A stretch of 64,000 nt of DNA from Chaunax sp. Z400 (lineage: Eukaryota > Chordata > Actinopteri > Lophiiformes > Chaunacidae): contig CM075187.1 in the NCBI GenBank assembly GCA_037577475.1, positions 19,126,810 through 19,190,809 of the forward strand. Direction: 5' to 3'. A program made the position numbers and the translations under genes. The notes below the pieces were generated by a model. That model saw only the letters and a list, made by a program, of their open reading frames with translations. It was not told where the DNA came from and searched no databases. Below, in pieces: positions 47,667 to 58,640 of the stretch (positions within the stretch are counted from its first letter, which is position 1; each line of letters opens with the position of its first letter).

Positions 47667-50600
47667 GTAACGTTAAACGAATTGACTAAAATCCGGCTAA
47701 GTCTACTTGTTGGAAATGAGACGGAAACGCGATTATTGCATACATCTGCCAATTGTAGATTGTTGCGTTGAAATTGATTTACAGATCATAAAATGTGACG
47801 AGTAACGTGACCTTTTTATTACTTCACGAGTCCATGTTTTTGCAGATTGCTAGCAAAGCTTGAAAATGATCCAATGCGAGCGTCGGCTACACGTTAGCTG
47901 TCTAGCTACTTTATAAAGTAGGTTAGCTACCCGAATGGCATACAACCAGTTAAATGTCTGTCTCGTAAAGAAACATTTCAGGATCAGATTAAGTAAATAA
48001 ACAAACTCACTCCGAGGAGTTAATCTCTCTTTTTCTGGTAGAAAATTGGACTCACCACGAATAACAATTGTCACATTATTCTCGCCTTTGTCTACATGCT
48101 AAATTAGCCAACCCTAACGTTGTGCGTAAAACATCAGTCAGCTTTAAATACAACATTGGTCAGATTGAATCTGCAAGAAACCCATACCAACAAAACCTTT
48201 ATACCTGGACCGAAACACTGTTTTAATGAATGTTATTTCAAATCAGGTACATGTTGTTGATTAGCCAACTAGCGTTAGCTACGTAACGTTAGATCGAGCA
48301 CTGACAGGTCTGCAGGCAGGCGAAACCCTGCGTGCTGTGTCCACTGCACTGCTCTTCACACAATATTCGGAGACAGGACGGACTGCAGTGAAAGAGAAAG
48401 ACAAGAAGAACACGGCAATGACAGCTCTACAAGGTTAGCTAGTGCTCTGATATTTAGGTCGCAGATCCAAGACTTGTTTTCTTCTCCTCCGGATATGTTG
48501 ACTGTTCTGTTATTCCGAAATACGTGAGCAAGAATCGGGTTTACTCTGTTATCAGTAGAAAAGCTAACTCAAGCTAGCACATTAATGCTAACCTAAAATG
48601 AAAGCTGCCGTGTCAGCTCAACACGACTGGGCCTTACCCTTATCTTGTGTCGGGTTCTGGAGGTACCACCAACCGACTTAGGTCAGATGGTGCTTATAAA
48701 CTAAGCTCCCGAATTTGCCACATCACACTATCCTAAACATGTTAGCTTTATCTTTAGAGAGTTGTCATTGGACTGACAGCAAGACCAAGTTAGCCGGGGA
48801 CCGTTTTTGAATAACCCTGAAAAGCGGCAAATATATTTTACACTATAATAAGTATTTTATTATTGGGTTCAATCAAAAAGCTTTAACTGTATAGCTGAAC
48901 ATTTTTTCTTCTTCTGATGACCGCAGGATATAATGTTATACATAACATATATTATCTGACAGATATGTTCTCTGGTTCCCAATCTAACAGACCGGCGTGT
49001 ATGCTAAGCAGGATGTTCATTATTACTTACCAGTGCCACGCACATCCTTGCATCAGTACAGCTCGCTGTTGCATAAAGTTTGAGTAAGATAAACTGAAAA
49101 AATGCATAATCATCTGTTGGCAAATCATGTTAAAATGTTCATATATAGAATATATTTAACACAGAATATGTTATGAATCTTAGTTGAAAAATGTTTTCCT
49201 AATTTGAGTCTATTCTTTTCCTGTCATGTCCATCTCCCAGACACGGAAGATGCCAGCGAAACAGACCTTGCCAAGCACGATGAGGATGACTATGTTGAAA
49301 TCAAAGAGCAGTAAGTGTTGTCAACTATGGCTCTGCTGTCTTGACCTTAATAAGAATGATTTGAACGTGAACGTTTTGAATGTTTGTCCCCATTCTGCAC
49401 ACAGTCAAAGGAAATGTGATTCTAGCTCTGTTTTATTTCATCCCAGAATGTACCAAGACAAACTGGCCTCTCTGAAAAGACAGTTGCAGCAATTACAGGA
49501 AGGTAATCTCTTTTTTGTTTTCTTAATGACTCAGGTGTGTCAGGACTATTCCAGTCGTGCTTGCTGTTACGTGTTTTACTGTTTCTCTTTATCTTGCGGG
49601 ATGTAGTTTTTTTGTGTGTGCTGTGGAATACAAATCACAGCCAGATGCGAACTGATTACTCATGGTTGTGGTCATGATTGCATCATCAGGGCTTGAAGGC
49701 AGCTTCAGAGGAAATTTAAAAGTGCAAACCTTTGTTTCTATGGTACACAGCCATATTGCCCAATTCTTTACTGATACAGTTCCTGAACAGTTTGCTGGGC
49801 GGTAGCAGCACCAGTTGTTCCACGAGAACCCAAACACAGGTGCAATGGCAGCTAGGGATTTAAGAAAATGCTGATATACTTGAGTATCAGGTTTTGTGAG
49901 ACTGCATCATTTCTCAAAAACACAGCATTGATTTTTAAATAATACATGTTTTAGTTTTTGCTGATGTACGCTAATGTTAATTTCTTTATTCAGATTGCCC
50001 AAAAAGTAATGCTGTGACGTTGGATGTCACAGGAATTGTGATAAAATGTAGAGCCCACTGTTATTATTCTATAAAAGGGTAAACTGCATATTCAGATTTT
50101 ATTCAAATGATAATGTGTTCTTTATATTATGATGGTTTTCCTAAAATTGTATTTAATAAAATCACAGTATATCACCTTTCTTACAGTAGGGGTAACTTAT
50201 TGAATTATAATTCCTACAACAAAAATCTTGACATTAGTATTGTGACTCCATAGATTTTCAGTTTTGGTAAATGACGCTTTCTCTTTGCAGGTACACTGCA
50301 GGAGTATCAAAAGAGGATGAAGAAGTTGGACCAGCAGTACAAAGAGAGACTACGAAATGCAGGCAAGTTGAGCTGAACTACCGGTGCATCCACACCTACC
50401 ATGTTTGGAGCAGATGATTAGAAATCTAACCTCCTGTTAGGTTTGTTTGGTCAGGAGATTACAGTAAACTGTGCTGTGTAACACCTGCTAAGGGGTGGGG
50501 ATTGTGAAAAGGGAAGTTCCACTGATGGAAGGGTTAATGCAAATAAAAAGAGAAGCGGCAGGCATGGAAGTCTTATATCCAAAATCACCAAAGTCACCAG

Positions 50601-53600
50601 CAGGTAGTTACCAGTTGTATTTTAAATGTCTAGTTTAAATGCCTCTAGTCTTTTTCTCTTGTACGTTTGGTTCAAATTAGTCCAAAGTAATGCTGCCTTT
50701 CTGTTTTTCTGTCAAAGTTTTGATTCTGGGGGTAATTATCTTATTTAAAAACTTAATCAAAATTGGAAATCATCGTTTTCATTTTCCTTTGCAGACCTGT
50801 TTCTCCAGCTTGAGGTGAGTATGTGTCATCATGCTGATCTAATGATTATACGAAACTGACCTTTCACTTTTTTGGTATTACAAGAAAAACATTGGTCCCT
50901 TTTCCATCATTTCTCTGTCAAACCCTTTTGCAGACAGAGCAGGTGGAGAGGAACTACATAAAGGAAAAGAAGGCAGCGGTGAAGGAGTTTGACGATAAGA
51001 AAGTTGAGCTGAAGGAAAACCTAATTGCAGAACTGGAAGAGAAGAAGAAGATGATCGAAAACGAAAAATTAACCATGGAGCTGACGGGCGGTAAGGGAGC
51101 TCGAGCCACATTATTAATCATAGACTTGCTCGGCAGGAGAGATAGATATAGGGTTAAAAAAAACATATATATGTTTTTTTGTCCTCTAGAAAATATAATA
51201 TATAAGTAGGACTTTCAGGTAGAATATATATCTTTTCCTGCCCTTTTGAATTGTCTGTGTGGGATGTTTGAATAGATTACAAACAGTTGTGCTTTTTGAA
51301 GTTTTACACTATTTGGATGTTGTTGGTGGATCTCAGTTTGTCATTATTTTTTCACACATAGACTCAATGGAGGTAAAACCGATCATGACTCGGAAGCTGA
51401 GGAGACGGCCCAATGACCCAGTCCCAATACCAGACAAACGGAGAAAACCTGCACCAGATATCCTTCATATAAACATACCGTCTCAGATTGGCTACAGTTT
51501 TCCTCCCCACTTACATTTTTGTCAACAAAAATTAGTAGCGCTGAACGAAAAAAAAAAAAAGGTAATAACTATATCATAAATACCAGTAACCAAACTAAAT
51601 AACAGTGGTCAGTGTAAATCGAGTACATTTAAAAAAGCATGCTTGGGAGATATTGTCATTTAACATTTGTCAGTCCACATAACATTTGTGTTCTTCTTTA
51701 GAATGGTCTTTTCACATATCACCATTGTGAGTATTATAAATTGTCAAAATTTTCATCCAGTTGTGCTAAATTGGCTCCAGTCAGCCATGACAATGGGGGA
51801 ATCTGTGAGGGGTAAATTATCCAGTGTTCTGTGTACTGGTTGTATTTGTAGATTCCAAGGAGAGAAATTTTGATTTCAGGCAAAGAGAGATCAGGGTCGG
51901 CTAAAATGTTTTCAATAATGCCCTCCTTAACTCTTCAAACCTCAGCTTAATTATTTGTTAACAGATGAACAGATAATGGAAGATCTAAGAACACTTAATA
52001 AGGCAAGTGTTTCTGAATTTCCTGACAACAGCATGTCCTCACTGAACCTGTCATTGTTTAATCTTTTATTATTTTTTTATTTCACATCTTCTCTTTTACA
52101 GCTTAAGTCACCAAAACGGCCAGGTATGTCTATGACAGCCTTTTGCAGTGAATTTGGACATATCATCCACAATGAATTCTCAAATTATGTTTGTCATTTA
52201 GGGAAATATGCTTATTGAGTTTAGAGATGGATGAGAAAATGACAGCTGAAGTCTTTCATCGTCATAAGACTGACTGACAGGCTGCGAGCAGAGACGTCAG
52301 GAAATCTCCCAGCCCTGGAACAGATCTGGCACAAAACCCCCATAACACAAACCCAGGTGTTTGTTTGTTTTTTCACACATGGGTATTTGAACTGATTGAA
52401 CAAACAATAACATCTGAATTAGTGAGCTGGTAGGTGGCTTTTGTTGCCCTCACCCTGTCTTGACGATGAGCTAAATTACCCAAAGGCTGGTCGCAATTTC
52501 AAATTGAGTGGACAAAGCAAGAAAACGAATAAGCACATTTCTCTAAATGTCCCAAATTCATTCCTCCAAACGTGAAACAGTTTGTTCAGAGATGTTGCAT
52601 GGTGATACTAATCAGGAACCTCTCCCGCTTTAGTGTCACCCTCGTCTCCAGAGCACGTCCCCTCCACGCCCATGGAGAACCCCTCCCAGCGGTACGAGGC
52701 CCGCATTGAGGAGGGGAAACTTTACTACGACAAAAGATGGTGAATTTCAGCTTTCATCCCTAAAACGTGAATTTCAGTTTCCCTGACTACGGCTTGCTTC
52801 ACCACTAGATGGCCACATTGCCACAGCTTGAAGGCTTACGTGTTCGGTCGGTTGGATGTTTTATAAGCACTTTGGTGGCAGCCTCTTTTTTTTTTAATGT
52901 ACAGTAGAGGAGATATTTCTTAGGAGCCACTGAATACGTGCTGGTGCTTGAAATTACTCTAAAAAATACATGTTCACAGAAGATGGCTGCATTAGAACCG
53001 GTGCTACATTCTGCTGTGATGTAGAGATAAAGAAAATGAAAACCCATGACCCAACATTGCTCTGATGCCTTTCTGTTTGAGAGCAGAGCGGTGCATCAGA
53101 CATATGTCAGAACATAAGGTCAGTGAGGGGCGGTCAAATAAGAATTATCTCTCATTAGCTGCTGGTATGGACAGGAAAAGCTGATAGGAGTGATCTGAGA
53201 GGTATGTGTACTTTTCTTTCAAGGCAAAGTCTCATTTATTCAGCTCCAAAAGAAAACAGCACCACAAAGTCTTCTCAAAGAGCTGCAGGGAGACACATGC
53301 ATCATTTTTCTTCAGCCGCCCCTTAATGATCAAATGTTTTGGCTCTCTCTCCCCTCCCCTGGGTTTGTTCTGTCCTCTGACAGTCTGGTGCCATTAAAAG
53401 GGAAAGACTTTTTTTTTGTTTTGTTTTGACATTCCCGTCCAATTATCTATTTAGTGGCGTCTCAGGAGGAATGTATGGTATAAAAAGCACCTCTCCTGTC
53501 TGCTTTCATGCCTGATGCTCATTACTGACACTGAATGCAAAATTAATGCTCTTTGCTGTGTGTTGCCTTTTGATGCCGACAGGTACCATAAGAGCCAGGC

Positions 53601-54908
53601 CATCTATCTGGAGTCAAAGGACAACACGAAGATTAGCTGTGTCATCAGCTCAGTGGGGACCAATGAGGTAAGCTTTAAGTAAGCTCCTGTTGCATTTAGA
53701 AACACTGTAAAGATGAAGGCGGTGACATTCTATGTTTGTCTTTATTTGTAATAAATTACAGATAGAGAGCATTAAATTCATTTTTCTTTTCCACAGATAT
53801 CCATTGTTGTCTAAAAACCTTTAAAAAACATATCATCAAATCAAGCTGGTGCACTGGATGATGTGTTCCTTTAGTATCTTGACCACACAGTGTGCTTTGT
53901 TTCATCTCAATACCACACACACACACACACACTGCCATTCTACTGTAATTTTTCAACACAACACCAAATGTGTTTAATCCTCAGCTCAAAATAGTCTCCA
54001 GTAAATGCACTATTTACTCCTGCATGAGTGACATTTTCCAAGCAATGCACTGTACAGTTTTAGGAAATTACTGGGATATTTAAAATACAAAATGAAACCA
54101 ATATTTATGAACCATCTTTAAAGAACGATGCATTCAATAGAAACAAATGGGATTTGCTCCACAGCCACAGACAGGCTGAGAAAGTCTGTTGTTGTCACTT
54201 TAGAGGGTTTGGACTGTGAGGCGAGATAAATGGGCGACATTAATGGGTTAACGAGGTATGTTGAGACTAAAGCAAGGATTTTCAGTGTCACTAAACTGAC
54301 TAGATCACCGTGGTGACTTGAACTGGACACCCAGCCTCCCCAGGTGGAAATTATATTTCGTATTAAAATGCTATAAATCTCGCTGATGATATTCTCTATC
54401 AGCCATTATAGATTCCCTGCTGAAAGAATATGTTATATCTGCAAACTTGAGCTGCACGTTGTGGTTTACATTTATTCAGTTGTGATGCAGACTTTGTTTC
54501 CCTGTTTGCTTCAGATAATATTAGAAGTTTAAATTTAGCACAGCATATCATCCATATATTAAAAGAATAATCATGGCATAGCAACTATAGACTAATAATA
54601 AACACTATGACGTTATAACCACTGGAAAAGTTATGTTTATCTTCGAGTGAGTACTCTGATAAAAGTATGAGAATACAGTTTGGCTGCCTTCTCACAAACT
54701 GCCTTGTTATAGATAATAATGATATATTGTCATATCTTACAGCTTCTTTGTAATTCCTTGTTTCTAAGTGGCTGTATTGAGAGGGATTGTTTCCATCTTT
54801 GTCCTCTAGATTTGGGTGAGGAAGACGAGTGACAGTACAAAGATGAGGATCTACCTGGGACAGCTGCAGAGGGGAGCGTTTGTCATCCGCCGACGGTCGG
54901 CTGCGTGA
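47555..54908 (+). CDS. suds3: Sds3, Sin3/HDAC corepressor complex subunit (complete, 318 aa)
   Basis: Nuclear subunit that holds HDAC1/2 in the Sin3 corepressor and stabilises the complex. Joined exons: 47555-47666, 49241-49310, 49447-49502, 50291-50362, 50795-50814, 50934-51090, 51362-51457, 51941-52002, 52102-52123, 52634-52739, 53583-53667 and 54810-54908. They give 957 nt including TGA. Human SUDS3 is 328 aa, and the difference is mostly in the N-terminal acidic region. Order: acidic N-terminus (1-60), long coiled coil for dimerisation (about 61-165), basic RKLRRRPNDPVP segment, Sin3-interaction helix LLTDEQIMEDLRTLNK (about 199-214), linker, and a tudor-like C-terminal domain ending in VIRRRSAA. 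The ATG has a good context (ACAAATGG). Intron 7 is AT-AC and introns 4 and 8 are GC-AG. Confidence 0.96.
47667..49240 (+). other. suds3 intron 1
   Basis: 1.6 kb; CpG-containing first half (to about 48660), then AT-rich. No further exon recognised. Confidence 0.8.
49241..49310 (+). CDS. suds3: suds3 exon 2
   Basis: 70 nt; acceptor CATCTCCCAG, donor CA|GTAAGT. Encodes DTEDASETDLAKHDEDDYVE and IKEQ (the Gln codon is split). Confidence 0.95.
49447..49502 (+). CDS. suds3: suds3 exon 3
   Basis: 56 nt; acceptor CATCCCAG, donor G|GTAATC. Encodes MYQDKLASLKRQLQQLQE, the start of the coiled coil. Confidence 0.95.
49503..50290 (+). other. suds3 intron 3
   Basis: 788 bp, no recognisable feature. Confidence 0.85.
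50291..50362 (+). CDS. suds3: suds3 exon 4, ending at a GC donor
   Basis: 72 nt; acceptor TCTTTGCAG. Encodes GTLQEYQKRMKKLDQQYKER and LRNA. The exon must end at GCAG|GCAAGT, because the reading frame and the next exon (DLFLQLE) fit only there. The donor is therefore GC, in otherwise ideal context. Confidence 0.93.
50363..50794 (+). other. suds3: GC-AG intron 4 of suds3
   Basis: Begins CAG|GCAAGT and ends TTTGCAG (432 bp). No usable GT lies at the exon edge. Confidence 0.85.
50795..50814 (+). CDS. suds3: suds3 exon 5, 20-nt micro-exon
   Basis: Encodes the end of D plus LFLQLE, between TTTGCAG and GTGAGT. Both flanking introns are needed to restore the coiled-coil frame. Confidence 0.93.
50934..51090 (+). 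CDS. suds3: suds3 exon 6
   Basis: 157 nt; acceptor CTTTTGCAG, donor G|GTAAGG. Encodes TEQVERNYIKEKKAAVKEFD through NEKLTMELTG, the main charged coiled coil. Confidence 0.95.
51362..51457 (+). CDS. suds3: suds3 exon 7, ending at an AT-AC U12 donor
   Basis: 96 nt; acceptor CACATAG. Encodes DSMEVKPIMTRKLRRRPNDP and VPIPDKRRKPAP. The exon ends directly before ATATCCTTC, with no GT available at the boundary. Confidence 0.94.
51458..51940 (+). other. suds3: U12-type AT-AC intron 7 of suds3
   Basis: The 5' site ATATCCTTC (51458-51466) equals the U12 consensus in its first eight bases. A branch-like TCCTTAAC lies at 51924-51931 and the intron ends AAAC at 51940, about ten bases past the branch adenosine, as for minor-spliceosome introns. 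Splicing gives PAPAQLNYLL, as in mammals. Ending at the nearby AG (51945) would create GCT-TAA, a premature stop. Confidence 0.9.
51941..52002 (+). CDS. suds3: suds3 exon 8 (Sin3-interaction helix), GC donor
   Basis: 62 nt. Encodes AQLNYLLTDEQIMEDLRTLN and K, which covers the segment known to bind Sin3. It ends AATAAG|GCAAGT, a second GC donor. Confidence 0.93.
52003..52101 (+). other. suds3: GC-AG intron 8 of suds3
   Basis: 99 bp, begins GCAAGT, ends TTTTACAG. It is the shortest intron between coding exons in the gene apart from intron 5. Confidence 0.85.
52102..52123 (+). CDS. suds3: suds3 exon 9, 22-nt micro-exon
   Basis: Encodes LKSPKRP plus one base, between TTTTACAG and GTATGT. It matches the LNKLKSPKRP junction of the mammalian protein. 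Confidence 0.93.
52124..52633 (+). other. suds3 intron 9
   Basis: 510 bp, no recognisable feature. Confidence 0.85.
52634..52739 (+). CDS. suds3: suds3 exon 10
   Basis: 106 nt; acceptor CCGCTTTAG, donor TG|GTGAAT. Encodes VSPSSPEHVPSTPMENPSQR and YEARIEEGKLYYDKR, opening the C-terminal domain. The Trp codon is split. Confidence 0.94.
52740..53582 (+). other. suds3 intron 10
   Basis: 843 bp, no recognisable feature beyond T-rich tracts. Confidence 0.85.
53583..53667 (+). CDS. suds3: suds3 exon 11
   Basis: 85 nt; acceptor GCCGACAG, donor GTAAGC. Encodes YHKSQAIYLESKDNTKISCV and ISSVGTNE. Confidence 0.95.
53668..54809 (+). other. suds3 intron 11
   Basis: 1.1 kb with a (CA)n run near 53910-53932. 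Otherwise nothing recognised. Confidence 0.85.
54810..54908 (+). CDS. suds3: suds3 exon 12 with stop
   Basis: Coding part after the TCCTCTAG acceptor: IWVRKTSDSTKMRIYLGQLQ and RGAFVIRRRSAA, then TGA at 54906-54908. The end matches the mammalian C-terminus. Confidence 0.95.
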   Translation: MWVRKTSDSTKMRIYLGQLQRGAFVIRRRSAA

Positions 54909-55735
54909 AACATTAAACCCCACCCCTTCCCACCCAACCCCCATCTTTTCAGTTATGCATCCATCCAGCCGCACGTTCACCCACTGTGTCCGGATTCGGC
55001 GCATGTCAACTGAGTTTGACATGTGGCCTCTTACTCCTCATCATATAAACTGCAAATACAGTCCTCTTTGGCAAGGAAAGCGTCGTTAGAATTTATCTGT
55101 GTTTCCACATAAACCAAATGCAAGGACAGTAATAACGGCCATTCACACAGCTGACTGTTTTACAGCGTCATTTGTCACTATGTGGCATGTGTGCGAAGGC
55201 GGTTAGCGCTCATAAAGAGGTATACTTTGATTTTTGTCTGGTGCCGTCAACTCAGATCTTTTCTACACCATCCAGTCTTATTTACATTTCCAAACAGCCT
55301 CATGTTGACCCACAGAAGCTGTTCTTCAAGCCTTTCAAACTGTCTCCCTGGTGACATGCACACACTGAAAAACACATGCAGAGCTGCTCCATGTTTTGCT
55401 AAATATCTTTAATGTCTTGACTGTAGAAGTTTCCTTATTCCAGGTGTGATGCCATTTACAAAAGAATACACATTTTGCACTGTCATCAGAAATGGAGGCT
55501 GCTTGTGTTGCTGATGATTTTTCCTAATATGTTCAGAAGTCCTATGGAATCCTTTAATTTGTTATTTGACCAGAAGTTATTTTGAGGTTCTTATGTCTGT
55601 CTTGTTTGTTTTGCTGTTATATCCATATGTGGACAACCCGGATGAGTTCAACTGTATTTGCATGTGGAGCATTAAGTTGACTGGTGATTTGTACTGTGTT
55701 ACAATTTATTAAAAATGTTTTCTGTCTTTTATTAA
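54909..55735 (+). terminator. suds3: suds3 3'UTR with candidate poly(A) signal
   Basis: About 0.8 kb after the stop. ATTAAA, the common variant hexamer, lies at 55708-55713 and is followed by the GT/T-rich stretch 55716-55730. Cleavage near 55730 is inferred; an AATAAA was not found nearby. Confidence 0.5.
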
Positions 55736-58110
55736 TGGGTTTAAAATGTTAATAGTCTAGTATCTCTAAAATACATAAAAAGTTGACTGGCATTAAACTA
55801 GTTATGGGAATTAAAAATACATTTAGAATGTTCAATTGACTTTACTGTGTACCAGCAACACTTATCTTCAAGGAAAAACCAGCAGCTCTGTGAGGCTGTA
55901 CTTGGGCGCAGTGGTGCTTTGAGTTAAATGCTATAATTACCATACTAATGTGTTGATGACAAGTTATATAATGCTTATCACTTTCACTGTCTATTACTTC
56001 AGTGTGTTAGCCTGCATGCATTTTGTAATTATCCTGTAAATACTAAGTACAGATGAGCCTGACATTATGATGACATTAGTATTTAATTAAGAGCCAACGT
56101 TTTGGAAAAATAGAAACTTTGATGATGCGAAAATGTAAAGTCAGGCTCATTTAAGTCATTGGGATTCATCCTCTATGAACTATGGATGTCTCTAAATTGT
56201 GTTTCAACCCAAATCCAGATGTTTAACTGGATAATTGGAAAATTATTATAATCATTATTAGTAATCATTAGTATATGATTGATTTTATACCTGGAGTTAT
56301 TGAATTTGACAGCAACAGATATCACCTTATAAGCTGACACGGCTATCTTGTTGACAAATTTATACATCAAGCAAATACAGATCAACTGATCTTCATTTGG
56401 CTTTGGTGAACTGATCAATGTAAACGCTCTATTTTCATTGTACCTCTGGTTCTGATCTTTACAAACGAATGAGGTAAATATCTGCCTCTTCATCTGCCAA
56501 ATGCTCCACTATGTTCAGTGGCTAGCAGATAGTAAACAGTGGGTTTCTGGAGCTTTTACACCAAAGACAGCTGCCTGATTAAATCTTGCAACCAATTGCC
56601 ATTCACACAGCTAACTGGTTTCACTATGAGAGCAGCAAGACATGAGTTAAACCAGTGAAGTAGGGCTGAGGGGAACAGTGGAGTAATTGTTTATTACAAG
56701 TGACCACTTTCACATTTGTGTGGTTCTATGATCCATTGTTAATATTGAAATTTTAATTTTAGCATAAATATATTAAAAAATATTCCACTGACCCTCCTGC
56801 GGCATAGAAACAGACCACATGGACCCCTGATTGGGAAACAGCCTTTAGAGAGCAGTTTTTATAGGGACTGCTCATTGTAATCCCTTAAATTGATCATTAT
56901 GGTTAAAACAAACATTTAAATAGATGTGAATTTTTCTCAGGGCTCAGCATCACATTGATTTGCCACTGTGAATATAAAAAACCTGACCAACACACACAGT
57001 TCCACTCCAGTCACACAGGTGCTCTCAACCATCACTCCACCTTGTAAACAGCTGAATCGTTTGATATTCAGCACAGGTCTCTGGCGGCAGAGCTGCCTGC
57101 CTTTTCCCACTTGTGTGTCCCATCACTTTAACCGGATGCCATGTTTCACTTCGCCTGACTTAATGACAGCCTGACAAGGAGGGCGATTACTGTTTTGCCA
57201 TGCTGCACAAAACGCAAGGCTCATCTCAAAAAGCTGTTGTCCAGAAGCCGTCAGGTGTGATTGCTCATTCTCTTGCCAAGGCATGAAATGAGCTGATAGT
57301 GAATGTGATGCCTGTCTGTTTCCTTTATTGTACCCCATGTCTGGCTTGTGGTTAAGGTCAAAATAACATACACTGAGGCACGTAATGTGAAAATGTATTG
57401 GCATCAGTCATGATAATCACTTTGTTTCATCTAAGTCTCCAGGAAGTGCACCAGGCTATAAAGACAATGTGATATACTGGCCAATCCATTTAATTATGTC
57501 ATACGACACACACGGGCCCAGAAAGACGTGTTTCTATAAGCTCACACTATGAATTCTGGAAGCATAACGCTGCCATGCCAGAAAAAGAAAATGGTAGTAC
57601 GTTATACATATGTTATATATTAGGTTTAAGACATGGTCAGATTATGCTCTTATTGAGCACAGAGGCTATTATGTAATAATAATAAACAATAAACTGGTTA
57701 TAATGTTATAATGTGAAACTTATAGCAAGGTAAAAAAAAGAAGTTTTTCTTTAAAATCTGAATCTAATAATGATATCAATGCAAGTTCAAATTCTACAGG
57801 TAGGAGTCATATGATGAGGGTCACACCATCATGGGACTATTGATTTTATGTGCAATGACATGATGGGAAAACTGAGCTGCTTTGGTGGAGGTTTGCACTC
57901 TCTGAGTGCAAAGTGGCTCAATTTGATCTAACTTCACAATTATTACACAAATATTTGTATTCTCAATAAATGTAGTGGAAGACCCAACTGCAAATTAGCG
58001 GACACAGCCAGCTAAAATGGGTATGTGGGCACCACAATGTGGAGGCCATGCAAAAGCAGCTTCATGTGCAGCTTTTTTCATATGAATGATCGGGGCACCA
58101 ACGCCAACTT
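55736..58110. other. intergenic, downstream of suds3
   Basis: No gene recognised. Sequence is AT-rich and unremarkable. Confidence 0.6.
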
Positions 58111-58112
58111 CT

Positions 58113-58305
58113 CATTACCTCCGCCAAGGAGGATGTGTTTTAAAAGGTGTCTATTTCTTTGTTTGTTAGCAGGATTACACTTATACTGCTTGAGGGAGTT
58201 TGATGGAATTAGGTAGAAGGGTTGGGCATATGTCAAGAAAAAATAATCCAAATTGAGGACTTTCTTCAAATTTTTCAGGACATTGCAAGACAAGGCATCA
58301 TTGTT
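58113..58305 (+). repeat. dispersed repeat of the CCTCCGCCAAGGAGG type
   Basis: Starts CATTACCTCCGCCAAGGAGG and continues with TTTGTTTGTTAGCAGGATTA, a common fish repeat signature from memory. It fades around GACATTGCAAGACAAGGCAT (58279-58298). Non-coding and decayed. Confidence 0.5.
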
Positions 58306-58395
58306 CTTCTGTTTTTTGTTTTGTTTTGTTTTTTTATACTTCAACTACTTTTCAGATTACCATTACCGAATCCATGTATTTCTTTCATTTCTTTT

Positions 58396-58640
58396 AGGTA
58401 GGTATGTACTTTATTGTCCCCACAGGGAATCTAATTTTAACCAAAGTGTTGCACCTATTACAGTATTGCACAATACCCAGTTGAATACTAGGTCAACCAC
58501 ATAATTGTACATATACAGTATTTCACAGACCCTTGGTAAAATACTAATTTAACCACATTTTTGCACATATACAGTATTGCACAGACCTAGCAGAATATTG
58601 CACATATTGGAGAATGCACTATCCCTATAGCCTGGTCTAG
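58396..58640 (-). mobile_element. LINE 3'UTR fragment with 56-bp tandem units
   Basis: On the minus strand it ends TGTGGGGACAATAAAGTACA followed by TACC units, close to the tails at 1661 and 45097. Plus-strand GCAC/GTAC blocks with TACAGTATT recur at 58451, 58507 and 58563, a 56-bp period. No coding part remains. Confidence 0.55.
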
